Assembly: GCF_027107535.1 (NCBI RefSeq)
Contig: NZ_CP114283.1
Coordinates: 4,464,001-4,528,000 of the forward strand
DNA length: 64,000 bases
Source: Streptomyces aurantiacus
Lineage (GTDB): Bacteria > Actinomycetota > Actinomycetes > Streptomycetales > Streptomycetaceae
Reading direction: 5' to 3'
Position numbers and translations under genes: made by a program. The notes beneath the pieces were generated by a model that worked only from the letters and a program-made list of their open reading frames with translations, made no database searches and was not told the origin of the DNA. Of the stretch, positions 51,004 to 58,962 are shown one piece after another. Positions within the stretch are counted from its first letter, which is position 1. Every line of letters begins with the position of its first letter.

Positions 51004-51818
51004 CCGCGGTACTGCCCGAGGCCTACACCGCGTCCATGCTGGTCACCGAGTCCGCGAACCGCGACCACGTCACCGACTTCGTCGCCCGCAACGGCGGCTC
51101 CCCCGAACTTGTGGCCCATACCGCGGCGTTGCGCCTGTACCTGAGAGTGCCGCACTTCCTCACCGAGTGGGTCACCGAACCGGGGCGGCGCACCGCGGTG
51201 GCCCGGGCGCTGGCCATGGACATCGTGGCCATGAAGCTGCTCGACGACCTCATGGACGATGACACCGGGCTCGACCGCGTCGAACTCGCCTGTCTGTGCC
51301 TGCACCTGCACCTGACGGCGCTGCACGAGATGTGCGCGCTCGCCGCGGACGCACGCGCCGTGACCGACGTGCTCGAGCACGACTTCACCAAGGTCTGCAC
51401 CGGCCAGATACGCACCAAGAGCCACCGCGCGGAGAACCTCGACGAGTGGTGCGCCAACGCCAGCACCTACGGCGCCACCTTCCTCGGCTGCTACGGCTCC
51501 CTCTCCGCGATCTGTGGTCGGCAGGAGAGGTCCGTCGACCCCGCGCGGCGGTTCGCCGAGGCGTTCGGCACGATCATCACGATCGCCGACGACCTGACGG
51601 ACTACGACCGCAATGGCGAGCGGGAGGGAAACCTCGGTCATCTGATGCGGACCGGGGCCGTGCCCGCACGGGACGTCGAGCAACTGCTGGAGCGATTGCG
51701 CGCCCAGGCGCTCGACGCGGTCCGGGAGCAGCCGGCCTCCTCGGGGCTGGTCCCCGTCGTCGGCCTCTACACCGACGACGTACTGGACCGGCTGCTGCCG
51801 CGGCACCTCGTGCACTGA
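51000..51818 (+). CDS. moeN5: Prenyltransferase, MoeN5-like (isoprenyl-diphosphate-synthase fold)
   Basis: A 272-residue all-helical protein with two aspartate-rich metal motifs: LLDDLMDDD near 82 and IADDLTDYDRN near 196. No other IPP-synthase signatures are strong, which suits the divergent MoeN5 group that adds a C10 unit to the prenyl-phosphoglycerate-glycan to make the C25 lipid. The GTG start overlaps the moeO5-like stop, so they are translated as a pair. It ends against the convergent carbamoyltransferase with a shared hairpin. An all-trans GGPP synthase is the alternative. Confidence 0.8.
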   Translation: MTAVLPEAYTASMLVTESANRDHVTDFVARNGGSPELVAHTAALRLYLRVPHFLTEWVTEPGRRTAVARALAMDIVAMKLLDDLMDDDTGLDRVELACLCLHLHLTALHEMCALAADARAVTDVLEHDFTKVCTGQIRTKSHRAENLDEWCANASTYGATFLGCYGSLSAICGRQERSVDPARRFAEAFGTIITIADDLTDYDRNGEREGNLGHLMRTGAVPARDVEQLLERLRAQALDAVREQPASSGLVPVVGLYTDDVLDRLLPRHLVH

Positions 51819-51827
51819 CCGTCGGCC

Positions 51828-51861
51828 GATGGCCTACCGGGGCTCGCTCCGGTAGGCCATC
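51828..51861. terminator. Bidirectional terminator between moeN5-like and moeM5-like genes
   Basis: Perfect 13-bp arms GATGGCCTACCGG and CCGGTAGGCCATC with an 8-nt loop. It spans the 15-bp gap and the last codons of the carbamoyltransferase gene, serving both convergent genes. Confidence 0.75.
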
Positions 51862-53426
51862 ACGTCGTCGAAGACGAACAGGTCGACGTCGCTGTGCGCG
51901 AAGTCGTCCAGCACGTGCCGGGCGGTGTGTGCGATGGCACGGCCGGGGCCGTTGAGCGAGGTGTTGATCAGGGCCGGGACACCGGTCTGCGCCTCGAAGG
52001 AGGCGAGCAGCCCGTGCAGCCGCGGCTGGTCGGCACCCAGGGTCTGGATCCGGCAGGTCCCGTTGATGTGCCGGGCCTCCGGGGCGGTGCCTTCCGGCAA
52101 CTGGTACTCGAAGAGCATGTACGGCGACGGCCGGTCGGCCGGGTAGAGCTCGGCAAAACGCTCGTCGCGCATCACGGCTCCCAGCGGGCGGTACCACTCC
52201 CGCTGCTTGAGCTTCTCGCTCAGCCGCTTGCGCATCCCGGACGCGGCCGGGTTGCCCAGCAGCGAGCGATGCCCGAGCGCCCGCGGCCCGAGCTCGGCCG
52301 CCCCCTCCGTCAGGGCCACGACACCGCCGTCCGCGAGCAGCCGGGCGACCGCGTGGGCGTCGTACGGAACGGCCTTCAGCCCTGACGTGTCCAGGGTGGC
52401 CAGGACGTCGGTGCGGGGCTCGCCGGTGCCGTTGCCGTACACGCTGAGCGGTTCGGGCCGCTGGCCCAGCACGTAGGTGAGGGCGTAGATGCCGGCGCCC
52501 GCCAGGTGCCCCGCGTCGCCGCAGGCCGGCGGGACGGCGATATCGCGGCCGAAGGCCGCGCGCAGCTCCGAGTTGGCGACGATGTTCAGCGCACAGCCGC
52601 CGCCGAGGGCGATGGGCCCCACCCCCGTGGCGGTGCGGGTGACGTGTCGATCGAGCACGGCGTGCACGGCTTCGGTGAACAGTTGCTGGAAGGTGGCGAC
52701 GACGTGTGCCGCTGTCTCGAACTCGGGGTGGAACTCGGGGCGTTCGGCGAGTTCGGCGCGTACCCGCTCAGCCAGTTCCAGATCGTGCATCACCCGGGGA
52801 TCCACCGCCTGCAACTGCTCGCGTATGCGGGCGTCCGGCTGCCCGTAGCCGCCGAGCGCCATCACCTTGCCTGCGACGCTGGGGCTCTTGCCGAAGCCCA
52901 GGAGGTGGCCGATCGCGGTCCAGCCGAAGCCGTTGCCGTACCAGGGCAGCGGGTCCTTCGCGATCCACTCCAGGCGGTCCTCCTCGACCCGGAACAGGGA
53001 GCTGCGGGTGAGCTGTCCGCGGCCCTCGTTGACCAGCACGAGGGTGCCGTCCTCGTGCCCCGCGTAGTGGGCGGCGAGCGCGGCGTGCGAGACCTCGTGC
53101 GTGACGACCACGCAGTCCACACGCCGGCCGAGCAGGTCGCAGGTGGTCCGGTGGTGCGGCGCGCCGGCGTTGATCCGTTCCATCGCGTGGTCCAGGTCCG
53201 GAATCTGCAGCAGGGCGCTGCGGACCGGGGTGCTGACCGCCACCAGGTCGATCCCGTCGGTGTCCACGCACTCCTGGGACAGCACGTGCTGCAGCGCGAT
53301 GTCTGAACGGTGGTCGTGCTTGACGCGGGTGAGCCGTTCGGTCTCGATGGCGAAGACCAGCCGCCCGTCCTCGAAGTAGCCGACGCCGGTGTCGTGACCG
53401 GCGGAATGGAGAGACAGTACCTTCAT
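51834..53426 (-). CDS. moeM5: Carbamoyltransferase, MoeM5-like (NodU/CmcH family)
   Basis: A 530-residue enzyme. N-terminal Kae1-like ASKHA domain: MKVLSLHSAGHDTGVGYFEDG, VVVTHEVSHAALAAHYAGHE (metal histidines near 110), GGGCALNIVANSEL near 280. C-terminal YrdC-like-group domain: GVVALTEGAAELGPRALGHRSLL near 370, and PALINTSLNGPGRAI. Transfers a carbamoyl group from carbamoyl phosphate to a sugar hydroxyl; moenomycin carries such a carbamate. The ATG overlaps the stop of the upstream glycosyltransferase by 1 bp. Confidence 0.92.
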   Translation of the reverse strand: MKVLSLHSAGHDTGVGYFEDGRLVFAIETERLTRVKHDHRSDIALQHVLSQECVDTDGIDLVAVSTPVRSALLQIPDLDHAMERINAGAPHHRTTCDLLGRRVDCVVVTHEVSHAALAAHYAGHEDGTLVLVNEGRGQLTRSSLFRVEEDRLEWIAKDPLPWYGNGFGWTAIGHLLGFGKSPSVAGKVMALGGYGQPDARIREQLQAVDPRVMHDLELAERVRAELAERPEFHPEFETAAHVVATFQQLFTEAVHAVLDRHVTRTATGVGPIALGGGCALNIVANSELRAAFGRDIAVPPACGDAGHLAGAGIYALTYVLGQRPEPLSVYGNGTGEPRTDVLATLDTSGLKAVPYDAHAVARLLADGGVVALTEGAAELGPRALGHRSLLGNPAASGMRKRLSEKLKQREWYRPLGAVMRDERFAELYPADRPSPYMLFEYQLPEGTAPEARHINGTCRIQTLGADQPRLHGLLASFEAQTGVPALINTSLNGPGRAIAHTARHVLDDFAHSDVDLFVFDDVMAYRSEPR

Positions 53427-54559
53427 CAGCGCTCCTGGTCAGCGGGTGTGAGGGTGTGGACGGCCGAATATGCGGCCCACTCGACGGCGCGCAGTGGCCG
53501 GCCGGTCAGCCCGCGCAGGTACAGCTCCGTCCCCACCCCCGCGAACCAGGCGAAGTAGAGCCACTTGATCATCGCCTTCTGGATGCCGCGCCGCCGTCCG
53601 TCGGCGCCGTCGAATCCGGTCAGCGGCCACAGCCCGGCGAACAGGATGTCGCGGAAGTAGTGCCGGACCACGGGCAGGGGCCAGTCGGCGAGGTCGACGA
53701 GGTGGCTGAGGAGGAGCCTGCGGATCCTGCGGCGGGTCTCGCCCGCGGGACCGGCGACGTAGTAGTGGCAGCGTGCGTCCGGTACGAGGCGCAGCTGGGC
53801 GAGTGGATCCGGCAGGGCGGGATCGAGGAGCCGGAAGCAGACGTATCCGTCGTCCGAGACGTAACGGCCGGGCATGCCGCCGGACAGGACGTCCGTGGCC
53901 ACCAGGATGCAGCAGCCGTGCGGGTAGTTGGTCGCGGGCGCCGCGATCGCCTTGGCGCGGGCCAGCAGGCGGGAGGTGGCGAACTCCTTGGTGTGCGGGA
54001 TCTTGGTGGCGCCCACCGCGCCCCGGCAGCCGGCCGCCAGGAAGTCCCGCCACAGCCGCGACAGACAGCCCGGGTCGAGGGTCACGTCGTCGTCGACCCA
54101 GCCGACGCCCGCGCAGCCGAGCAGTTCGGCCACCTCGATCGCGGCGTTGAGCGTGCGGGGCTTGCCGGGGCCGGGCAGGGAGAGGCCGCACACGGGCAGC
54201 TGTGGCAGCCGGGTGCGGGCCCGGAGCAGCAGCGCCCGCAGCCGCCGTACGGACTCGTCCTCCTCCTCGGCCGAGGACCACTGCATGCCCACGAACAGGA
54301 CAGTGGGGGCGTCCGGCTGGTCCTCGGCCAGCTCGGCGACGCGGTCCAGCAGGGCGTCGAGGCGCTCCGTATGCTCGGCGAGGGTGCCGCGGGACACGTA
54401 GGTCGGGGCGATCAGGGCGAGGGCGGGGGAGCCGGTGGCCAGGGCGTCGGCGGCGGCCCGGGCACGGGAGAGCAGGGGCGATCCGCCCGACGGCCCGTCG
54501 GGCAGGACGTACCGCACGGGTACCGACCAGGACGGCGGCGGGCGGAAGCCGCGCGCCAT
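53426..54559 (-). CDS. Glycosyltransferase, GT2-like, paralogue of the one at 45941
   Basis: A 377-residue protein with VGWVDDDVTLDPGCLSRLW (metal motif, ~195) and VSDDGYVCFRLLDPALPDPL (~255). GLWPLTGFDG...RGIQKAMIKWLYFAWF forms the hydrophobic C-terminal part. It matches the 45941 gene domain by domain. No ribosome binding site stands out; an in-frame GTG at 54658 would read through a strong hairpin, so ATG 54559 is preferred. Placed between the radical SAM and carbamoyltransferase genes, it should add one sugar to the phosphoglycolipid. Confidence 0.75.
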   Translation of the reverse strand: MARGFRPPPSWSVPVRYVLPDGPSGGSPLLSRARAAADALATGSPALALIAPTYVSRGTLAEHTERLDALLDRVAELAEDQPDAPTVLFVGMQWSSAEEEDESVRRLRALLLRARTRLPQLPVCGLSLPGPGKPRTLNAAIEVAELLGCAGVGWVDDDVTLDPGCLSRLWRDFLAAGCRGAVGATKIPHTKEFATSRLLARAKAIAAPATNYPHGCCILVATDVLSGGMPGRYVSDDGYVCFRLLDPALPDPLAQLRLVPDARCHYYVAGPAGETRRRIRRLLLSHLVDLADWPLPVVRHYFRDILFAGLWPLTGFDGADGRRRGIQKAMIKWLYFAWFAGVGTELYLRGLTGRPLRAVEWAAYSAVHTLTPADQER

Positions 54560-54595
54560 GGTCTTGCGGACGTGGTGGGTCAGGAACGGTTCGCC

Positions 54596-54628
54596 GCGCC
54601 GCTGCCGGCCGAGGGCCGGCAGCGGCGC
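54596..54628 (-). terminator. Strong hairpin between the radical SAM and glycosyltransferase genes
   Basis: Perfect 15-bp arms GCGCCGCTGCCGGCC and GGCCGGCAGCGGCGC with a 3-nt loop (GAG), in the 121-bp gap. Could terminate or attenuate transcription, or protect the upstream mRNA end. Confidence 0.6.
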
Positions 54629-54680
54629 GTTGAGGCGGACGGGAGGGCCCGGTCGCACGGACGCGGCCGGGCGGGCGGTC

Positions 54681-56198
54681 TCAGAAGTCACGGTCGGTGT
54701 TGGAGGTCGACCGGGCCAGGCTGCGCAGACCGTCCAGGGTGTTGCGCCACTGGCCGGTCGAGGCCATGTGGGACAGCAGCGGCTTCGCCATGGAGCGGCG
54801 CAGGAAGAACGCGCGGTAGGCGGCCTGGGCGCGGCGCTGGGCGTCGGGCACCAGATAGCCGATCCGCGCGTCGAACTCGCCCTGCACGAACCGGTCCCAG
54901 TAGTCGGCGGGTATCTGCCCCGCGGCCACGGACTCGGTGTGCAGCGGAGTGCCTGGCAGCGGGGTCGCGGTGTAGAAGCTCGCGTAGTCCAGCGGGATGC
55001 GGCAGGCGAGGTCGATGGTGGCGCGGAACTGCTCCCGGGTCTCGCCGAGCCAGCCGACGATGAAGTAGCCGAAGCCCTTGATGCCCGCCTCGTGCGCGGA
55101 GGTGACGGCCCGTTCGATCTTCTCGATGTCGCTCTCCTTGCGCATCCGCTTGAGGATCTCCGAATCGCCGTGCTCAATGCCGAACCGCAGTCGTACGCAG
55201 CCCGCCCCGGCCATCGCCTCCAGCAGCGGTTCCGGCACCAGGTCCACGCGGGTCGGCGCCTCCCAGCGCACCTTCAGACCCTGTTCGCCGATCAGCGCGC
55301 AGATCTCCCGGACCCGGCCGCGGTGCAGGGTGAACACGTCGTCGTAGAACATGATCTCCTTCACCCCCCACCGGTCCTTCAGCTCCGTCATCTCCCCGAC
55401 GACATCCTCGGGGGAGCGGTACATCGACTTCTTGTCGACTGCCTGCTTGAAGCAGAAGCTGCACTTGAAGGGGCAGCCCCGGCTGGAGATCATCGTCGCG
55501 AACGGCCGGGGAGCCATGATCGAGTAGTAGCTGTTCATCGGCAGGCCGTCGCGGGAGGGCCAGCCGACCTCCTCCAGGTTCACCATGGGCGCGGCGCCGC
55601 CGTCGTGTTCGCGGGTCACCAGGCCGCGGATGCCCTCCGGTTTGTCGCCCTGCTCCATGGCTTCGGCCAGCTCCGGCATGATCGTGATGCCTTCGCCGAC
55701 GCCGACGTAGTCGATGCAGTCGTGGAAGAGGTTCTCGTGCGAGTAGACCTCACTGTGCGGGCCGCCGAGGATGACCTTGGCGCCGGTGCTCTTGGCCGCC
55801 TGGCAGGCCTCGACGGCGCCGGGCAGGCCGGGCGTGGTGGTGCTGACGCCGACCAGGTCCGGTTCGAAGTCGGCGAGCAGTTTGCGCAGTCCCTCGCTGT
55901 CCAGGCCCAGGGCGGGGGTGTCGACCTGGATGACGTTGTGGAAGCCGGCCGACTTCAGCGCGGTGTGAATGTAGCCCAGTCCGAGGTGCGGCAGGACGCC
56001 GGCCCGCTTCTGGATCTGGGTGATCTGACGGGTGTTGAGGCACAGGTCGTGGTGGCGGACCAGCGCGATCCGCAGGTTGCGCTTGCGCCAGCGCGGCAGT
56101 TCCGGGCGGGCCGGTGCGTTGGTGACGGCCGTCGAGCAGCCGCCCGACGCGGTCCCCGCCGCCGCACCGGTACTGATGACGGGCAGTGTCTTCCGCAT
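54681..56198 (-). CDS. moeK5: B12-binding radical SAM C-methyltransferase, MoeK5-like
   Basis: A 505-residue enzyme. A cobalamin-binding Rossmann domain (about 40-180: LGLGYIHTALKSAGF, PDLVGVSTTTPG, KVILGGPHSE) precedes the radical SAM barrel, whose [4Fe-4S] cysteines are in SRGCPFKCSFCFKQ near 250. RLRFGIEHGDSEILKRMRK lies further on. This layout fits class B radical SAM methyltransferases; MoeK5 adds a methyl to a sugar carbon of moenomycin. AAGGAGGGG precedes ATG 56198. Confidence 0.88.
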   Translation of the reverse strand: MRKTLPVISTGAAAGTASGGCSTAVTNAPARPELPRWRKRNLRIALVRHHDLCLNTRQITQIQKRAGVLPHLGLGYIHTALKSAGFHNVIQVDTPALGLDSEGLRKLLADFEPDLVGVSTTTPGLPGAVEACQAAKSTGAKVILGGPHSEVYSHENLFHDCIDYVGVGEGITIMPELAEAMEQGDKPEGIRGLVTREHDGGAAPMVNLEEVGWPSRDGLPMNSYYSIMAPRPFATMISSRGCPFKCSFCFKQAVDKKSMYRSPEDVVGEMTELKDRWGVKEIMFYDDVFTLHRGRVREICALIGEQGLKVRWEAPTRVDLVPEPLLEAMAGAGCVRLRFGIEHGDSEILKRMRKESDIEKIERAVTSAHEAGIKGFGYFIVGWLGETREQFRATIDLACRIPLDYASFYTATPLPGTPLHTESVAAGQIPADYWDRFVQGEFDARIGYLVPDAQRRAQAAYRAFFLRRSMAKPLLSHMASTGQWRNTLDGLRSLARSTSNTDRDF

Positions 56199-56245
56199 GA
56201 TGTCCCCTCCTTCTGGGGTCGTTCGGGCGGTGTTGACGTCCGGAC

Positions 56246-57754
56246 TCAGGCGGTTCTCCCGGCCGCGAGGGACTCCAGCTGGAGCAGGTAGAGGGCCAGC
56301 GGCTGGAGTCGGCTGACACGCTGCGGCGCCCCCGGGCCGCGGCCCGCGGCCAGCAGCTGTTGCAGGATCCGGTCGCGGCTGGACCACCAGTCCCGTTCGC
56401 TGTGCAGGGTGTGGCCGAGCAGCCGGGTGAGGTACGCCAGCCGGTGTCCGACCAGGACCAGCCCGTGGCGCTGCGGAACGGCCGAGGCGAAGCCCAGGCC
56501 GGCGTGTTCCGGGAACGCCTTGTGCAGCGCCTGGTCGTGGAAGGTGCCGTCGATCAGGAAGTGGTGCGGCACCGAGGCGAGGTGGTCGACGAGCGCGTGG
56601 TCGAGGTAGGGGGTGTGGATCACCGCGTGGTCGTCGCCCAGCGTGAAGGGGGCGAGGGCGATGGACCGCCGGGTCCGGTTCCAGAAGAAGAACGAGCCGA
56701 GCGGGAAGGCGGCGTCGGCGTGCCGGGCCAGTTCTCGCACGAGCCGGGCGCGGGCCCTTTCCCGGCTCCACAGGATGTGGGTCCGGGGGCCCAGGAGGTG
56801 CTCGACGTGTGCTCCGGTGCGGCCGGCGGCCAGCAGCCGGTCCGCGAGCCCCGGCAGGTCCGTCACGTCGTACGGGTTCTTCCTGATCAGCGCGATGCTG
56901 GGGTTCTGCGCGAGCTCGCCACCGCCGATCCCGTCGTACCAGAGCCCGCTGTGGCGGCGCAGGAAGGCCAGCAGGGACAGGGCCCAGGCGCCGTCCAGGG
57001 TGCCCATGCCCTGTGCCGGGTTGGCGGTGCGTTCCGCGCGGAACTGCGAGCGCGGCCGGGCGACGGTGTGGTGCGGCAGGCCGAGGCGTCCGGCGAGGTG
57101 GGCGGCGACGCGGGCGTCGGCACCCGGGTCGGGCGGGAACTTGGCGCCGCTGACGCACAGCCGCGGCGGGGCGCCCTGACGGCAGAGCTCCAGCAGGATG
57201 TGCCGGGAGTCCCGGCCACCGCTCAGCGGAAGGACGTGCGGCTCCGCGGGCAGCCGACGGGCCACGGCGGCGCGGAACAACTCGACGAAGCCGTCCACGG
57301 CATCGGCCCGGGTGAGGGCCGCGGGACCCGGCACGGGGAGCGCGGGCGAACGGATGCCGGGCCCGTCGGGCGTCCAGGTCAGCGTGGCGGCGGGGGGCAG
57401 CGCGCGGATCGCGGCGAAGGCGGTGTCCTCACCGAGGAAGAAGCCCAGCCGGATGAAGACGGCCAGTGCGTCGTCGTCGAGTTCGGCGCTCTCGCCGGAC
57501 AGGAGCAGGGCAAGAGGATCGGGGGAGAGCGTCAGGGAGCCGGGGTCGGCGCGGTAGTACAGCGGGTGCATGCCGTACCGGTCGTTGCGGACGAGGAGGC
57601 GTTCGCCGTCCCACTCCCAGGCGGCGAAGACGCCCTCGGGCGGCGGCCCCTCGGCCAGGGGATCCCCGCCGAGGGCGTGTCCGAGCCGTGCCTCCTTGTC
57701 GCCCTCGGCCCGGACCCCGTCGGGCGTGGCGACGAGCCGGATGCAGGGTTTCAC
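56246..57754 (-). CDS. moeH5: Asparagine-synthase-like amide synthetase, MoeH5-like
   Basis: A 502-residue protein of the asparagine synthetase group. The N-terminal domain (1-160) keeps the Ntn fold (AAWEWDGERLLVRNDRYGMHPLYY) but lacks the N-terminal catalytic Cys: the protein starts MKPCIRL, so glutamine hydrolysis is doubtful. The synthetase domain has the PP-loop LPLSGGRDSRHILLEL near 195 and a Gly-rich GIGGGELAQNP (~285). This matches the role of MoeH5, which joins an amine to a sugar carboxylate. The start overlaps the moeGT1-like gene (GTGA). Confidence 0.8.
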   Translation of the reverse strand: MKPCIRLVATPDGVRAEGDKEARLGHALGGDPLAEGPPPEGVFAAWEWDGERLLVRNDRYGMHPLYYRADPGSLTLSPDPLALLLSGESAELDDDALAVFIRLGFFLGEDTAFAAIRALPPAATLTWTPDGPGIRSPALPVPGPAALTRADAVDGFVELFRAAVARRLPAEPHVLPLSGGRDSRHILLELCRQGAPPRLCVSGAKFPPDPGADARVAAHLAGRLGLPHHTVARPRSQFRAERTANPAQGMGTLDGAWALSLLAFLRRHSGLWYDGIGGGELAQNPSIALIRKNPYDVTDLPGLADRLLAAGRTGAHVEHLLGPRTHILWSRERARARLVRELARHADAAFPLGSFFFWNRTRRSIALAPFTLGDDHAVIHTPYLDHALVDHLASVPHHFLIDGTFHDQALHKAFPEHAGLGFASAVPQRHGLVLVGHRLAYLTRLLGHTLHSERDWWSSRDRILQQLLAAGRGPGAPQRVSRLQPLALYLLQLESLAAGRTA

Positions 57755-58962
57755 CGGTCGTCCAGCAGGGGCCGTACGGCGGCCCCGATCCGGCGGGCCA
57801 CCGCCTCCTGGTCGAGCACGGACTCGGCGAAGCCGATCGCGGCCTTCTTGTGCTCCTCGATCGCCGACGGGTGGGTCAGCCAGTCGTCGACGGTGTGGAA
57901 CAGTTCGTCGGGCGCGGCACAGGCCCGGCCGAGATGGTTCTCGTGGATCAGCCCCGGCACCCATCGCTCCATCGGTAGCCCCGACTCCAGCATGAGCACC
58001 GGAATCCCGAAGTAGGCCGCCTCGAGCGTGGTGTTGGGGCCCGCCTTCGAGACGAGCAGCCCGTACGGCGACCTGGACGCGCGGTCGATGTAGTCGAAGT
58101 ACTCGGCCTGGGTGAGCCGGCTGTGGAACCGCCAGTGCGTGAGCCGCCGGGCGCCGGCGGCGGCGCGGCGGGCGAGATCGGGATCGTCGTAGCCGACGAA
58201 CACCAGGTCGGTGTCCGGATGGTGTGCGGCGATGTGGTGCACCAGCTCCAGGTAGACATCTCCGCCGCGGTTGCAGAAGACGATCAGCCGGGGGCGGCCG
58301 GAGTCGGCGTCCCCGCCCCAGGGGCCGGCCGCTGGAGCGGCGGACTCGCTGGTCATGAAGTCGCGCAGATCGTGCTGGGCGACCAGCGGTCCCACCACCT
58401 GCACCCGGTCCGGATCGCCGCCCGTCTGCGCGAGGAGGTGGTCCTTCGCCCAGGAGAAACCCACCAGCGTCAGGTCGGGATGCGGACTTCGGTGCAGCGG
58501 CAGCTGGAGGAGCCCCGGGTTGGTGACATGGCTGACCACCCGGGTGTGCAGTCCCGCCAGCCGTACGGCGGCCACGCACAGCCGTGCCACGAAGCCCTTC
58601 GTGCCGACCACCACGTCCGGCGCGGTGGAGCGCAAGTGCTTGGTGAGCGGCGCCAGTTCGGTGATCTGCTGCGAGGTGGGGTCGGTCTCGAAACCGGAGG
58701 GGAAACGTTCCTGGAGACGGGCCATCAGGGCCATGTAGCGCTGGGTGCGGACGGTCGCGTCCGGGCTTTCCAGCGAGATCGTGCGGATCTCGGCACCGGC
58801 CTCGCCGAGCCAGGGGAGTATCGGTTCTGCTTCCAGCAGGGTCACTTCCGCGTCGACGGCGCCGCGCAGCACCCGGGAGAACCGGGTGGCGGCGAGGTAG
58901 TTGCCGAACTCCCCCCAGGTCCGGGGCGACAGCACCTGTATGTGCGGACGGTCAGGGCGCAC
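57751..58962 (-). CDS. moeGT1: MurG-like glycosyltransferase, MoeGT1-like
   Basis: A 403-residue GT-B enzyme. The C-terminal half has the donor-site features of MurG/GT28: LLVSKAGPNTTLEAAYFGIPVLML (about 310-335) and a late WVPGLIHENHLG segment; the N-terminal half includes PDVVVGTKGFVARL near 120. MoeGT1 transfers the first sugar to the prenyl-phosphoglycerate. Start overlaps the moeF5-like stop by 11 bp; stop overlaps the moeH5-like start. Operon order GT1-H5-K5 agrees with a moe cluster. Confidence 0.85.
   Translation of the reverse strand: MRPDRPHIQVLSPRTWGEFGNYLAATRFSRVLRGAVDAEVTLLEAEPILPWLGEAGAEIRTISLESPDATVRTQRYMALMARLQERFPSGFETDPTSQQITELAPLTKHLRSTAPDVVVGTKGFVARLCVAAVRLAGLHTRVVSHVTNPGLLQLPLHRSPHPDLTLVGFSWAKDHLLAQTGGDPDRVQVVGPLVAQHDLRDFMTSESAAPAAGPWGGDADSGRPRLIVFCNRGGDVYLELVHHIAAHHPDTDLVFVGYDDPDLARRAAAGARRLTHWRFHSRLTQAEYFDYIDRASRSPYGLLVSKAGPNTTLEAAYFGIPVLMLESGLPMERWVPGLIHENHLGRACAAPDELFHTVDDWLTHPSAIEEHKKAAIGFAESVLDQEAVARRIGAAVRPLLDDR

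Noticed and set aside
49059..51818. Hopanoid or carotenoid cluster interpretation of the cyclase and prenyltransferase genes
   Set aside because: No squalene or phytoene synthase, desaturase or full-length hopene cyclase is present; the GGGPS-family gene with the neighbouring glycosyl, carbamoyl and amide enzymes fits a phosphoglycolipid instead.
54560..54658. GTG at 54658 as start of the GT2-like gene
   Set aside because: Would read through a 15-bp perfect hairpin and add residues absent from the paralogue; ATG 54559 gives the matching ARGF N-terminus.
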